A program made the translations under genes and the position numbers. This document shows positions 29,663-37,205 of a stretch of 64,000 nt of DNA, in pieces (within the stretch, counting starts at the first letter, position 1; the number at the start of each line of letters is the position of its first letter). The notes under the pieces are model-generated. The model saw only the letters and a list, made by a program, of their open reading frames with translations, searched no databases and was not told the origin of the DNA. Location: positions 42,410-106,409 of the forward strand of contig NZ_JACJQO010000018.1 of assembly GCF_014696715.1 (NCBI RefSeq), written 5' to 3'. The stretch comes from Pseudanabaena sp. FACHB-2040. GTDB lineage: Bacteria > Cyanobacteriota > Cyanobacteriia > Phormidesmidales > Phormidesmidaceae.

Positions 29663-30358
29663 ATGCCTCCCCTCTCTAGAGCCCTTCTGCTGTTCCCGGC
29701 AGTTTCCCTGCTGGCTGCCTGTGGCAATCAGCTCAATACGGCTGAGATCGAGTCGGCCATCAAGGCCGATATCGAACGCCAGGGGCGGCGGCTGACCCTG
29801 CAGGAAGTGCGCTGCCCCACCGACATCACTCGCCAAACCAACGGCTACTTTCGCTGTGTAGGCGAGCTTAAGCCTGAGGGAACCTTCACCATTAACGTGG
29901 TGCAAACCGACAGCAACGGCACCGTAGAGTGGGACATTCCCAACTCCCGGACAATGCTCAACCTGGTCAAGGTCGAGAACCAGATTCAGGAAGGACTGTC
30001 CAAAGCTCTTAGCAGTAGAGCCCCGGTTGACTGCGGCAGCGAAGCCTACCGGGTCAATCAGGCAGGAGAACGATTTGAGTGCCAGATCGTGGGGGGCATT
30101 ACCGCCGGAAGCGACCAGATCGATAAAGTGCTGGTCAGAATTGATGCCGATGGGAACCTTAACTGGCAGGAGGTGCGTCAACCCACGCAGCCTGCTGCGG
30201 TTGCCTTATCTCAGCCCGCCCCTGCTCCAGCCCAGCCTACTGCAGCGGCTCCTACGGAGCCTGCCTCTTCTGAGCAGACGTCTGTTAAGACAACAACAGT
30301 GTCTAGCCCTACCGGGCGAGTCGTCGAGCGCCCCTACGTTCGTGGTGATGCTGACTAA
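29663..30358 (+). CDS. Lipoprotein with two DUF4333 domains
   Basis: The ATG at 29663 gives a clean lipoprotein signal peptide with lipobox LLAAC (cysteine near residue 20). Two repeated units follow: about 24-105 (VRCP...YFRCVGEL) and 110-175 (VDCGSE...RFECQIVGG), each with a spaced cysteine pair and ending in a DUF4333-like strand region. The C-terminus is proline/alanine-rich linker sequence ending VERPYVRGDAD. It is likely membrane-anchored; function unknown. It precedes exbB by 213 bases on the same strand. Confidence 0.75.
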   Translation: MPPLSRALLLFPAVSLLAACGNQLNTAEIESAIKADIERQGRRLTLQEVRCPTDITRQTNGYFRCVGELKPEGTFTINVVQTDSNGTVEWDIPNSRTMLNLVKVENQIQEGLSKALSSRAPVDCGSEAYRVNQAGERFECQIVGGITAGSDQIDKVLVRIDADGNLNWQEVRQPTQPAAVALSQPAPAPAQPTAAAPTEPASSEQTSVKTTTVSSPTGRVVERPYVRGDAD

Positions 30359-30571
30359 CCTCTACAAGATGAGCTTGAACCCTGCAAAGTTCCCCAATTT
30401 AAGCTGCCAAGCGGGTCTTTAAGCCCTTTTTAATCTGTTCCTGTTGTTGTCTTAATGACCCAGAGGGAGACTTCCGATACGCTAACGTTGAGAAATCCTG
30501 CGTAAAGTCGACCGTTTATTGCCCCTGGTTGTTGCCCAAGTTGTTGCCTAAGTTCAGCGTGGCCCAGTTTT

Positions 30572-31276
30572 ATGTCAACTGTATTTAGTTTGCTAGCGGC
30601 AGGAGGACCGGTTATGGTTCCTATCCTTGGCTGCTCTGTTTTGACCTTTGCGACTGCCTTTGAACGCGCTCTGTTTTGGACTAGCCTGCTGCGGCGAGAG
30701 GAGCGAATTGTCAACGACGTGCTAGATGCGGCTCGACGGGATTTAAACGAGGCCGCTGCGATCGCAGCCGAATCCAAAGATCTGCCCATTGGCCGCTTTC
30801 TGCTCGCCCCCCTGCGGCTCAAAAACCCCTCCCCCGAAACCTTTCGGCTGGCGATGGAAGCTGCTGGCGACAAAGAATTTGTCAGGATGCGCAAAGGCGA
30901 TAAGCTGCTAGAAACCATTGTGGCCGTCTCGCCGCTGTTGGGCCTGTTAGGGACAGTAACCGGCCTGATTGGCACTTTCAGCAACCTCAATATTGGCGGC
31001 GGTGGCACCGGAGAAGAAACCTCTAGAGCCGCTGCCGGTATCGGTGAAGCGCTAATCACAACCGCCGCAGGCATGGTTGTTGCGATTGTGGCCCTGCTAG
31101 CTTTCCGGCTGCTGGTCACCCTGCAGGCTCAGCAAATGGACTATTTTTCCGAAGCAGGCAACGAGCTAGACCTGATCTACCGGCAGTACTGGTATGAGCC
31201 AGCGATCACGTCTACCGATCGGCACCAGCCAGACAATCGCGGCCCCTCTGGCGAAATTGCTCTAGAGCGCTACTGA
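30572..31276 (+). CDS. exbB: ExbB/TolQ/MotA family proton channel subunit
   Basis: This is an inner-membrane proton-channel subunit with three predicted helices: MVPILGCSVLTFATAFERAL near the N-terminus, VAVSPLLGLLGTVTGLIGTF in the middle and LITTAAGMVVAIVALLAFRL. The GLLGTVTGLIGTF and GEALITTAAGM motifs are diagnostic. Together with ExbD it uses the proton motive force to energise outer-membrane transport or envelope functions. It is followed by exbD after 7 bases. No tonB or TonB-dependent receptor lies nearby. Confidence 0.9.
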   Translation: MSTVFSLLAAGGPVMVPILGCSVLTFATAFERALFWTSLLRREERIVNDVLDAARRDLNEAAAIAAESKDLPIGRFLLAPLRLKNPSPETFRLAMEAAGDKEFVRMRKGDKLLETIVAVSPLLGLLGTVTGLIGTFSNLNIGGGGTGEETSRAAAGIGEALITTAAGMVVAIVALLAFRLLVTLQAQQMDYFSEAGNELDLIYRQYWYEPAITSTDRHQPDNRGPSGEIALERY

Positions 31277-31283
31277 GACCACC

Positions 31284-31700
31284 ATGCGGTTTAAGCGCCA
31301 GCAAAGTTCTAAATTGCCCCAGGCCGATCTTATTCCTATGCTCAACGTGATGCTGGGGGTGCTGGCCTTTTTCGTCATGATTACCATGACGCTGTCGGGG
31401 GAGCAGACTATTGAGGTCAAGCTGCCGCCGCCTCAACAAACCGACGTACCGCCAGCCCTGCCTACAGATCCCTTTATTGTGGAAATGATAGGAGCTGGGC
31501 AGGTTGAGCTAAACGGCCAACCCTCAGACATTGATACAGTCAAGGGGCAGATGGACGCCTACCTGAGCCGCAATTCAGAGAATATTGTCTACATTCTCCC
31601 CAACCGGGAATTGCCCTACGAAGAGGTGATGCAGCTGCTTGGTGAGATGCGAGAAATCGGCGGCGATCGCGTCTCCCTGGCAATTGAAGAACCCCAATAG
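31284..31700 (+). CDS. exbD: ExbD/TolR family biopolymer transport protein
   Basis: The single-helix partner of ExbB has a short cytoplasmic start, DLIPMLNVMLGVLAFFVMIT with the conserved membrane aspartate replaced into the DLIPMLNV context (family D32-type position), and a periplasmic domain. The 138 residues and the LPNRELPYEEVMQLLGEMREIGGDRVSLAIEE end are typical. It is cotranscribed with exbB. Confidence 0.9.
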   Translation: MRFKRQQSSKLPQADLIPMLNVMLGVLAFFVMITMTLSGEQTIEVKLPPPQQTDVPPALPTDPFIVEMIGAGQVELNGQPSDIDTVKGQMDAYLSRNSENIVYILPNRELPYEEVMQLLGEMREIGGDRVSLAIEEPQ

Positions 31701-31706
31701 AACTCC

Positions 31707-31742
31707 GGTAGGGTGCGTCATCACAGAGCGCGACACACCGAC
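31707..31742. repeat. GGTGCGTCA-type palindromic repeat, copy 1
   Basis: The sequence ggtagggtgcgtcatcacagagcgcgacacaccg resembles the copy at 34946-34977 (ggtgcgtcacgcgctgcggtggcgcaccctac) in the opposite orientation. Such GTAGGGTGCGTNA...TNACGCACC palindromes are widespread degraded dispersed repeats in bacteria. It sits between the convergent exbD and Crp/Fnr genes. Confidence 0.55.
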
Positions 31743-31748
31743 TTCAGG

Positions 31749-32543
31749 TCACTTCAATGGCCACCAGGACACCTTATCGCGGGTCGCGCCATAGACCTCC
31801 TTTAGGCCCTCTGGGTCTACCACACAGACCACATCTCCCTGGTTGTCAGACCCTTTAATGGCCTTCAAAAGACCAACCTGGGTCATGCCCTTAAGCACCT
31901 GCTCTACGGTGCGGTGGTTAAGCTGGCAGGCGCGAGCAATAAGGTCAATAGGTAGATCGAACAGGAAACTGCCATTAGCCTGAGGCTGACTGCCCAAATT
32001 TCGCTCCTGGTAAATCAGGGCCCGCAGCAAGCTAGCAACGGCCTGAGGCGGATAGGCGCTGCAGTTGAGCAGATGATACTGAAACTTCTCTCGCAGTTCA
32101 AAGAGCAGGTTGTACCGCTCTCGAAAGTCTTCACTCTCTGCGTGGAGCGCTTTGACTGCTTCTACGGGAATTTTGACGACATCGGTGGTTTTATACGCTT
32201 CGACTAGGCTGGGAAATGTGCGGCACACCCCGCCAAAGTCAAAGTCCAGGTTTCGCATACCAAAGCACGACCCGGGATAGGTCATGGCAACGATGCGGTC
32301 AAGGGGCGTGCTGCGGATGATGACTGGGCCGCCCCCAAGCTGCACATAGAGATAGTCGAGCGACTGGCCAGGGCGAAATGCCGTGTAGATGGGGCGACCA
32401 GAGAACAACTTTTCGCGCACGAGCTGGTCGTCAATTAGGTAGGCCGCGAGCCAACTCTTGTCCAGACCTTTGAAGAGAAAGTTGTGCTGGATCAGGTCTT
32501 GCAGCAGGTCTGGCGATGGGTCAAGTTTGGCTTGCCTAGCCAC
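31749..32543 (-). CDS. Crp/Fnr-family transcriptional regulator
   Basis: This 264-residue protein has an N-terminal cyclic-nucleotide-binding-like beta barrel (about residues 20-150) and a C-terminal Crp-type helix-turn-helix with DLIARACQLNHRTVEQVLKGMTQVGLL. The cAMP phosphate-binding cassette is not recognisable: the expected GE-A...R-A motif is replaced by GSCFGMRNLDFDFGGV, so it is unlikely to bind cAMP in the standard way. It lacks the Fnr cysteine cluster. It may sense another ligand or none. Target genes unknown; convergent with exbD. Confidence 0.75.
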   Translation of the reverse strand: MARQAKLDPSPDLLQDLIQHNFLFKGLDKSWLAAYLIDDQLVREKLFSGRPIYTAFRPGQSLDYLYVQLGGGPVIIRSTPLDRIVAMTYPGSCFGMRNLDFDFGGVCRTFPSLVEAYKTTDVVKIPVEAVKALHAESEDFRERYNLLFELREKFQYHLLNCSAYPPQAVASLLRALIYQERNLGSQPQANGSFLFDLPIDLIARACQLNHRTVEQVLKGMTQVGLLKAIKGSDNQGDVVCVVDPEGLKEVYGATRDKVSWWPLK

Positions 32544-32899
32544 AATTCGTCTCCTTGAGTTTGGGCTACTTCATTCTGACATGGCCTGTCCGGCTTGATT
32601 CTAAATCCTGTGGCCTGAATTCTCGGCTGATTTCTGATTGAGCCACAGATTTTTTAAAGGTACCTAGCTTAGAGTGTCGCATTGCAACGTATGATGCACC
32701 CTTCAAAACCTAAAAATTCAGTAGTTTGGTAGGTTGGGTTTCGCTGAAGCTCAACCTAACGTTTGCTGTGAAGAGTGAACGGAACCCAAAGTGGCTCCAA
32801 GCTGTTAGACGGCAATAAGCACACAGAAGCTTTAACTTTCTATAGGAATTTGTAGAGCAGCTCAAGGAATGCTCTAGGTAATGATTGCACTCTTTGACT
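32544..32899. other. Intergenic region with a palindromic repeat
   Basis: This spacer holds the Crp-type gene promoter and, at 32730-32758, an element in which TAGGTTG pairs with CAACCTA around gggtttcgctgaagct. Similar GGTTGGGTTTCG...CAACCTAC repeats are common cyanobacterial dispersed palindromes. No other feature was assigned. Confidence 0.5.
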
Positions 32900-33157
32900 A
32901 TGAGCTCTAAAGTCACCAAATTGGCTGATACAGTACGACTAGCAGTTCGCACTTACAATAGCGGCAAGCGAGAAACTGCGATTAAGCTAATTGGACTGGT
33001 TGCCTCGCAACTGGTCACAGCTGAAGAACGTAAGGCATTGAATAGGCTGGTTGAGGTTGACGTGCGTACTTCTCAAATCTGGCCCCACTATCAATCTATT
33101 CTCTTTGGAGGAGGGTCGTCGGGGGCAATAAAGGGGACTTACCCTGCGCTCCGCTGA
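32900..33157 (+). CDS. Small hypothetical protein
   Basis: An 85-residue frame starting at ATG 32900 (MSSKVTKLADTVRLAVRTYN). It is rich in basic and leucine residues and likely mostly helical, with an AEERKALNRLVEVD stretch. It ends in GGGSSGAIKGTYPALR. No family recognised; its reality rests on length and codon-like composition only. Confidence 0.4.
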   Translation: MSSKVTKLADTVRLAVRTYNSGKRETAIKLIGLVASQLVTAEERKALNRLVEVDVRTSQIWPHYQSILFGGGSSGAIKGTYPALR

Positions 33158-33290
33158 AGCGCTTTTTCAGAATTTTGATTCTAGCTGCCGAGCTTGGCTG
33201 TAGGTTTGAAGGTTTAGCTCTCCTGAAACAAGCTGATTTAATCTGTACAAGAAGATTGGGCATCTTGGGAAGAAAGGCTTGGAGAAGGGG

Positions 33291-34307
33291 ATGGATCAGG
33301 CAACTTGGCTGACTAAGGCGCGGCAGGGGGATGCGGATGCGATCGCAACTCTCATCACCCGAGGTCTGCACAATAAAGGCATTACAGCGCGAGCGGTGCG
33401 CCATAGCTATCGGCTCACTCTGTGGCTAGAGGCCGGCTCTCTGCCTGATCAAAAAGCTGCTGTAGCCTACATTCAGCGGGGGATGCAGCGGCTCCAGGTA
33501 TCGAGCCTGGGGACGGTGTTAATTTATGGCCAGGAGACCGGCGCAGCCGCTCCCAGCTGGTCTGAAGAAATTTCGCTGCTTGGCACGCAGAGGGACTCTG
33601 CCCGCCAAGGCCAAACGGCGACCATGAATGGCTCCGCTGCCCCCCAGCCCTCGGCTGTGCCCGAGCGGCCAGAAGCGCTGGCTGCCTCACCGCTGCCTCG
33701 CCGGTCTCGCCCAATCGTGAGCACTCAGCCTGTGGCAGCACAGCAGCCTTTGGTGATCAAGGCGTCGGACTTTGAGCCGATGAAAACAGCCATTATTCTG
33801 TTTGTTGCTGTCTACGGATTTTTAGGGGCGCGCAACCCTGGTTTAGACGGCCCTTTTATCTGGCTGCACTATCCAGATCTGGCGATTCACGAAACAGGGC
33901 ATCTGCTGTTTCTGCCCTTTGGCCGGTTTCTGATGATCTTGGGCGGTTCCCTGACGCAAATTTTGTTTCCAGCAGCCTTTACGGTCTACTTTTTTGGGAG
34001 TCAGCAGTTTTTCTCCAGCGCCCTGACCCTGTTTTGGACGGGGCAAAACTTTATGGATGTGGGGGTCTACATGGCCGATGCGCCCTACCGGATGTTGCCA
34101 TTGACCGTAGATGATCCCAATGCTCACGACTGGTACAACCTCTTCACCATGATGGGCTGTATGGATCAAGCTGGCCTGATCGCGGGGCTGACCCACTGGA
34201 TAGGGGTGTTGCTCTATGCGGTGTCAGTCGTTTTGGGGCTGTACTTTATCCGCAAAGAAACGCTGCATCTGAGGCAGCACCTAGAGCAGATTGGTCAGCT
34301 CAGGTAA
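33291..34307 (+). CDS. Membrane protein with HETGH motif and cyanobacterial N-terminal module
   Basis: ATG 33291 with a GAGAAGGGG site is preferred over the upstream TTG. Residues 1-97 (TWLTKARQGDADAIATLI ... PSWSEEISL) are a small alpha/beta module found at the N-terminus of many cyanobacterial membrane proteins. After a proline-rich linker, the C-terminal half is a multi-helix membrane domain with a HETGH motif near residues 200-204 (the HExxH pattern of zinc metalloproteases) and a later conserved DDPNAHDWYNL. Family-level resemblance is to M50B-like membrane proteins; protease activity is inferred only from the motif. Followed by a hairpin at 34491-34541. Confidence 0.7.
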   Translation: MDQATWLTKARQGDADAIATLITRGLHNKGITARAVRHSYRLTLWLEAGSLPDQKAAVAYIQRGMQRLQVSSLGTVLIYGQETGAAAPSWSEEISLLGTQRDSARQGQTATMNGSAAPQPSAVPERPEALAASPLPRRSRPIVSTQPVAAQQPLVIKASDFEPMKTAIILFVAVYGFLGARNPGLDGPFIWLHYPDLAIHETGHLLFLPFGRFLMILGGSLTQILFPAAFTVYFFGSQQFFSSALTLFWTGQNFMDVGVYMADAPYRMLPLTVDDPNAHDWYNLFTMMGCMDQAGLIAGLTHWIGVLLYAVSVVLGLYFIRKETLHLRQHLEQIGQLR

Positions 34308-34490
34308 TCCTCTTTCTCAATACGGTTGACGCACGGGCACAGCTATTCTATGCTCTGTCATTAAGCTGTCGCCACGGCAGCACAGACACAGGACTCGAAA
34401 ACTCTGGCGCTGCCCGAAGGTGTACCACCACCAACGGACAGCTAAACCCCCAAAACTGATAACGGCAGTCTGGAGATCTAGGGTGATGAT

Positions 34491-34541
34491 AAACCCTGAT
34501 TATCCACATCTGCACTATGCGGTGGGACGATCAGGGTTTTT
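34491..34541 (+). terminator. Long-loop terminator hairpin
   Basis: AAACCCTGAT at 34491-34500 pairs with ATCAGGGTTT at 34530-34539, followed by T's. CCAC/GTGG inside the loop can extend the stem. It lies about 180 bases after the HETGH membrane-protein gene and could terminate it. Confidence 0.6.
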
Positions 34542-34700
34542 GAGTTCTGGTTTCCTCAACCTGCTTGCTTGTTGGGCGAGCGAGGCGAAGTGATTTTGGG
34601 AGGCGTTGCTCTCTGAAGACTGCTTCAGTTTCCTCGCAATGACAGGCGGTAGGGGCCTTGTTTACCTGCAAGTTCACCTACAAAAGGAACCCAGACACTC
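34542..34700. other. Intergenic repeat-like sequence
   Basis: The stretch gcgagcgaggcgaagtgattttggg...gaagactgcttcagtttcctcgcaatgacagg resembles the family of bacterial dispersed repeats containing ttgcttcg and ctcgcaatgaca phrases. No gene was assigned in 34308-34700. Confidence 0.35.
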
Positions 34701-34934
34701 ATGTTTCAATCTCCCGAATCGGGCGCACAGCCGCCCACAGTTTCGCTTGACCTTTCGCCCCGCAGCGAGAAAGTTCGTATAGCGGTCTACGGTAGCTTGC
34801 TGGGATGCGACAGAATCATCAAAACTCTGCACATCCTCCACTTTGCCGAACCCAACGACTGGACTGATCCGCTGCCCACAGGCCGCTCTAATGAGTGGGT
34901 GCGAATGGTGACAAAGCATCTGCTGATTGAATAG
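34701..34934 (+). CDS. Small conserved hypothetical protein
   Basis: A 77-residue protein with VRIAVYGSLLGCDRIIKTLHILHFAEPNDWTDPLPT, followed by a basic RMVTKHLLIE end. The VYGSxxxCDRIIKTLHxLHFAEPxDWS pattern looks like a short cyanobacterial family. An opposite-strand frame covers the same bases but has no recognisable pattern. Confidence is moderate. Confidence 0.55.
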   Translation: MFQSPESGAQPPTVSLDLSPRSEKVRIAVYGSLLGCDRIIKTLHILHFAEPNDWTDPLPTGRSNEWVRMVTKHLLIE

Positions 34935-34945
34935 GGCAAAATGCC

Positions 34946-34977
34946 GGTGCGTCACGCGCTGCGGTGGCGCACCCTAC
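34946..34977. repeat. GGTGCGTCA-type palindromic repeat, copy 2
   Basis: ggtgcgtcacgcgctgcggtggcgcaccctac forms an imperfect palindrome and matches copy 1 at 31707-31742 in reverse orientation. It lies between the small protein gene and the MalG-type permease gene. Confidence 0.6.
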
Positions 34978-35026
34978 AATAATTTAGGCTTACCTCTTCT
35001 TCTCCCTGGCTCTACAGCCTGAACCC

Positions 35027-35884
35027 ATGAGTTCTACCCTGCCATCGCTCGACACCCCCTCACCGATGTCCCTTACGCCAGAGCGGCTTTGGCGCATTTT
35101 CAATAGCCTGCTGCTGCTAGTAGGCGCGCTGGTAGTGCTGTGGCCTCTGGGAGTGGTCTTGTTCACATCGCTGCAGCCAGCAGGGACGGCAATGGGCACC
35201 GAGGTGTCTGGGCTAACGCTACAGAACTACCGAGAGGCGTGGCTGCAGGGCAACTTTCCTTTGGCCTTTGCTAACTCTTCGCTGGTGGCGCTATCGGTGA
35301 CGGCGCTGCAGATTGTCACCTCTGCTTTAGCGGGCTATGCTCTGGCTCGGCTGAAGTTTCGCGGACGGCAGACTGTACTGCTAATCGTGCTAGCGACCCT
35401 GATTATTCCCTTTCAGCTGCTGGTCATTCCGATTTTTATGGTGCTGAAGTGGGGCCACCTGATAAATACTTATGGGGCGCTGATTTTGCCGACTGCTGCT
35501 AACGGTTACGGCATTTTTCTAATGCGGCAGTATTTTTTGACCATTCCAGTAGAGCTAGAAGAAGCGGCGGCGCTAGATGGGGCCTCTCGCTGGCAGATCC
35601 TCTGGGAAGTGATGCTGCCCCTGGCCCGTCCAGCCCTGGTGACGCTCTTTTTGTTCACCTTCATCGGCGAGTGGAATGACCTGTTTAAGCCGCTGATTTT
35701 CACTACCCGACCAGAGCTGCAGACCGTTCAACTGGCCCTGGCTTCGTTTCAAGAGCAGTTCACCAGCAATTGGCCGCTGCTGATGGCAGCTGTGGTAATT
35801 GCTACTGTGCCGGTCGTTCTGCTATTCCTCATTGGCCAGCGCCAGTTTATCCGAGGCATCGCCGCTACTGGCGTTAAATCGTAG
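35027..35884 (+). CDS. Carbohydrate ABC transporter permease (MalG type)
   Basis: This is an inner-membrane permease with six predicted helices and the EAA loop EELEEAAALDGASRWQILWEVMLPLARPAL (core EEAAALDGASRWQILWEVML). The 285 residues fit the MalG/LacG subfamily that imports sugars or glycerol phosphate. It lies alone: the partner permease, ATPase and binding protein are not in this window, so the transported sugar cannot be named and the partners must be encoded elsewhere. Confidence 0.9.
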   Translation: MSSTLPSLDTPSPMSLTPERLWRIFNSLLLLVGALVVLWPLGVVLFTSLQPAGTAMGTEVSGLTLQNYREAWLQGNFPLAFANSSLVALSVTALQIVTSALAGYALARLKFRGRQTVLLIVLATLIIPFQLLVIPIFMVLKWGHLINTYGALILPTAANGYGIFLMRQYFLTIPVELEEAAALDGASRWQILWEVMLPLARPALVTLFLFTFIGEWNDLFKPLIFTTRPELQTVQLALASFQEQFTSNWPLLMAAVVIATVPVVLLFLIGQRQFIRGIAATGVKS

Positions 35885-35942
35885 AGAGGCGATTAACTAC
35901 GTCTTACACCCCTGACAGAAAGTCCCCAACCCCTGCCACCCC

Positions 35943-37205
35943 ATGAAAATCTTGTGCATCAGCAACGGCCACGGTGAAGATGGCATTGCCGTGCGGATTC
36001 TCAAAACCCTGCAAGGGCTATCGGGGGCACCCGACATCGCGGCTATGCCAATTGTCGGCGCAGGCGAGGCGTTTCAACGGGCAGGCATTGCCACCCTTGG
36101 GCCAACTCAGGCGATGCCGTCGGGGGGCTTTATCTATATGGATGGTCGCCAACTCGCCAAAGACGTACAAAGCGGCCTAGTGCAGCTCACCTTGGCCCAG
36201 ATCCAAACGGTGAAGGACTGGGCCAAAAAGGGAGGCGTAATCTTTGCCGTGGGCGACATCGTGCCGCTGGCTCTGGCCTGTCTCAGTGGGGCACCTTACG
36301 CCTTTTTGGGGACGGCCAAATCCGAATACTGGCTGCGAGATGAGGCGGGACCATTGCCTGATCGCCCCTGGTTTGAGGGCTGGGCGGGGCCAGTGTATTT
36401 GCCCTGGGAGCGCTGGCTGATGAGCCGCCACCGCTGCCGAGCCGTATTTGTGCGCGATGGGCTGACGGCAGACTGGCTCCAGCGGTTTGGCATTCCAGCC
36501 CACTATGCAGGCAACCCCATGATGGACAACCTGCACCCCAACGCCGAAAAACGCGCCCAGCTAATTGCTGGCCTGCCCCAGGCTGAGCGGATCCTAGTGC
36601 TGCTCCCAGGCTCCCGCTCCCCCGAAGCAGAGCGCAACTGGCAGCAAATATTGCAGGCAGTCGAGAGCGTAGCTGCCGTTTATGCTGACGAGCCCCTAAT
36701 TTTCCTGGCTGCGATCGCACCCACCCTCGACCTCACCCCCTACTCCCAAGCCCTGCTCCTAGCAGGCTGGCAGAGTCAAGAATCTGCTTATCCGACCTAC
36801 CAGAAGACGAACGCTATCTTGCGGATTTCTCAAGATGCCTACGCGGAGTGTTTGGATCTGGCAATGGGTGCGATCGCAACCGCCGGTACCGCCACCGAGC
36901 AATTAGTCGGGCTGGGCAAACCTGCCTTTACCTTTGCTGGAGAAGGGCCGCAGTTTACCCGCACCTTCGCTGAAGTGCAGGCCCGCCTCCTGGGTGAATC
37001 GATCCAGCTGCTGCCTGATCCAGACGCCGTGGGCTCAGCTGCAAAGGCACTCTTTACCGACCCTCAGCGACTAGAGCAGCTGCGGCAAAATGGGCAGCAC
37101 CGCATGGGGCAGGCAGGTGGGGGAGATGCGATCGCCGCTCGTTTGCTGCAGATCAAGTGGAGTGATGATGGGGGAGACGCATCTCCTCTACCTACTGCCC
37201 CTTAA
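35943..37205 (+). CDS. Lipid-A-disaccharide synthase-related protein
   Basis: A 420-residue GT-B-like protein starting MKILCISNGHGEDGIAVRIL, with LPGSRSPEAERNW near residue 220 and GTATEQLVGLGKPAFTF near 320, as in LpxB. It is the cyanobacterial LpxB-related family, which is distinct from canonical LpxB. Substrate unknown. Its 3' end overlaps the convergent carboxypeptidase gene by 14 bases. Confidence 0.8.
   Translation: MKILCISNGHGEDGIAVRILKTLQGLSGAPDIAAMPIVGAGEAFQRAGIATLGPTQAMPSGGFIYMDGRQLAKDVQSGLVQLTLAQIQTVKDWAKKGGVIFAVGDIVPLALACLSGAPYAFLGTAKSEYWLRDEAGPLPDRPWFEGWAGPVYLPWERWLMSRHRCRAVFVRDGLTADWLQRFGIPAHYAGNPMMDNLHPNAEKRAQLIAGLPQAERILVLLPGSRSPEAERNWQQILQAVESVAAVYADEPLIFLAAIAPTLDLTPYSQALLLAGWQSQESAYPTYQKTNAILRISQDAYAECLDLAMGAIATAGTATEQLVGLGKPAFTFAGEGPQFTRTFAEVQARLLGESIQLLPDPDAVGSAAKALFTDPQRLEQLRQNGQHRMGQAGGGDAIAARLLQIKWSDDGGDASPLPTAP

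Noticed and set aside
29642..30181. Antisense 179-residue frame over the DUF4333 lipoprotein
   Set aside because: The plus-strand frame has a lipobox and duplicated domain; the antisense frame is a shadow.
34674..34955. Minus-strand reading frame over the 77-residue gene
   Set aside because: The plus-strand frame has the better family-like pattern; the opposite frame shows none.
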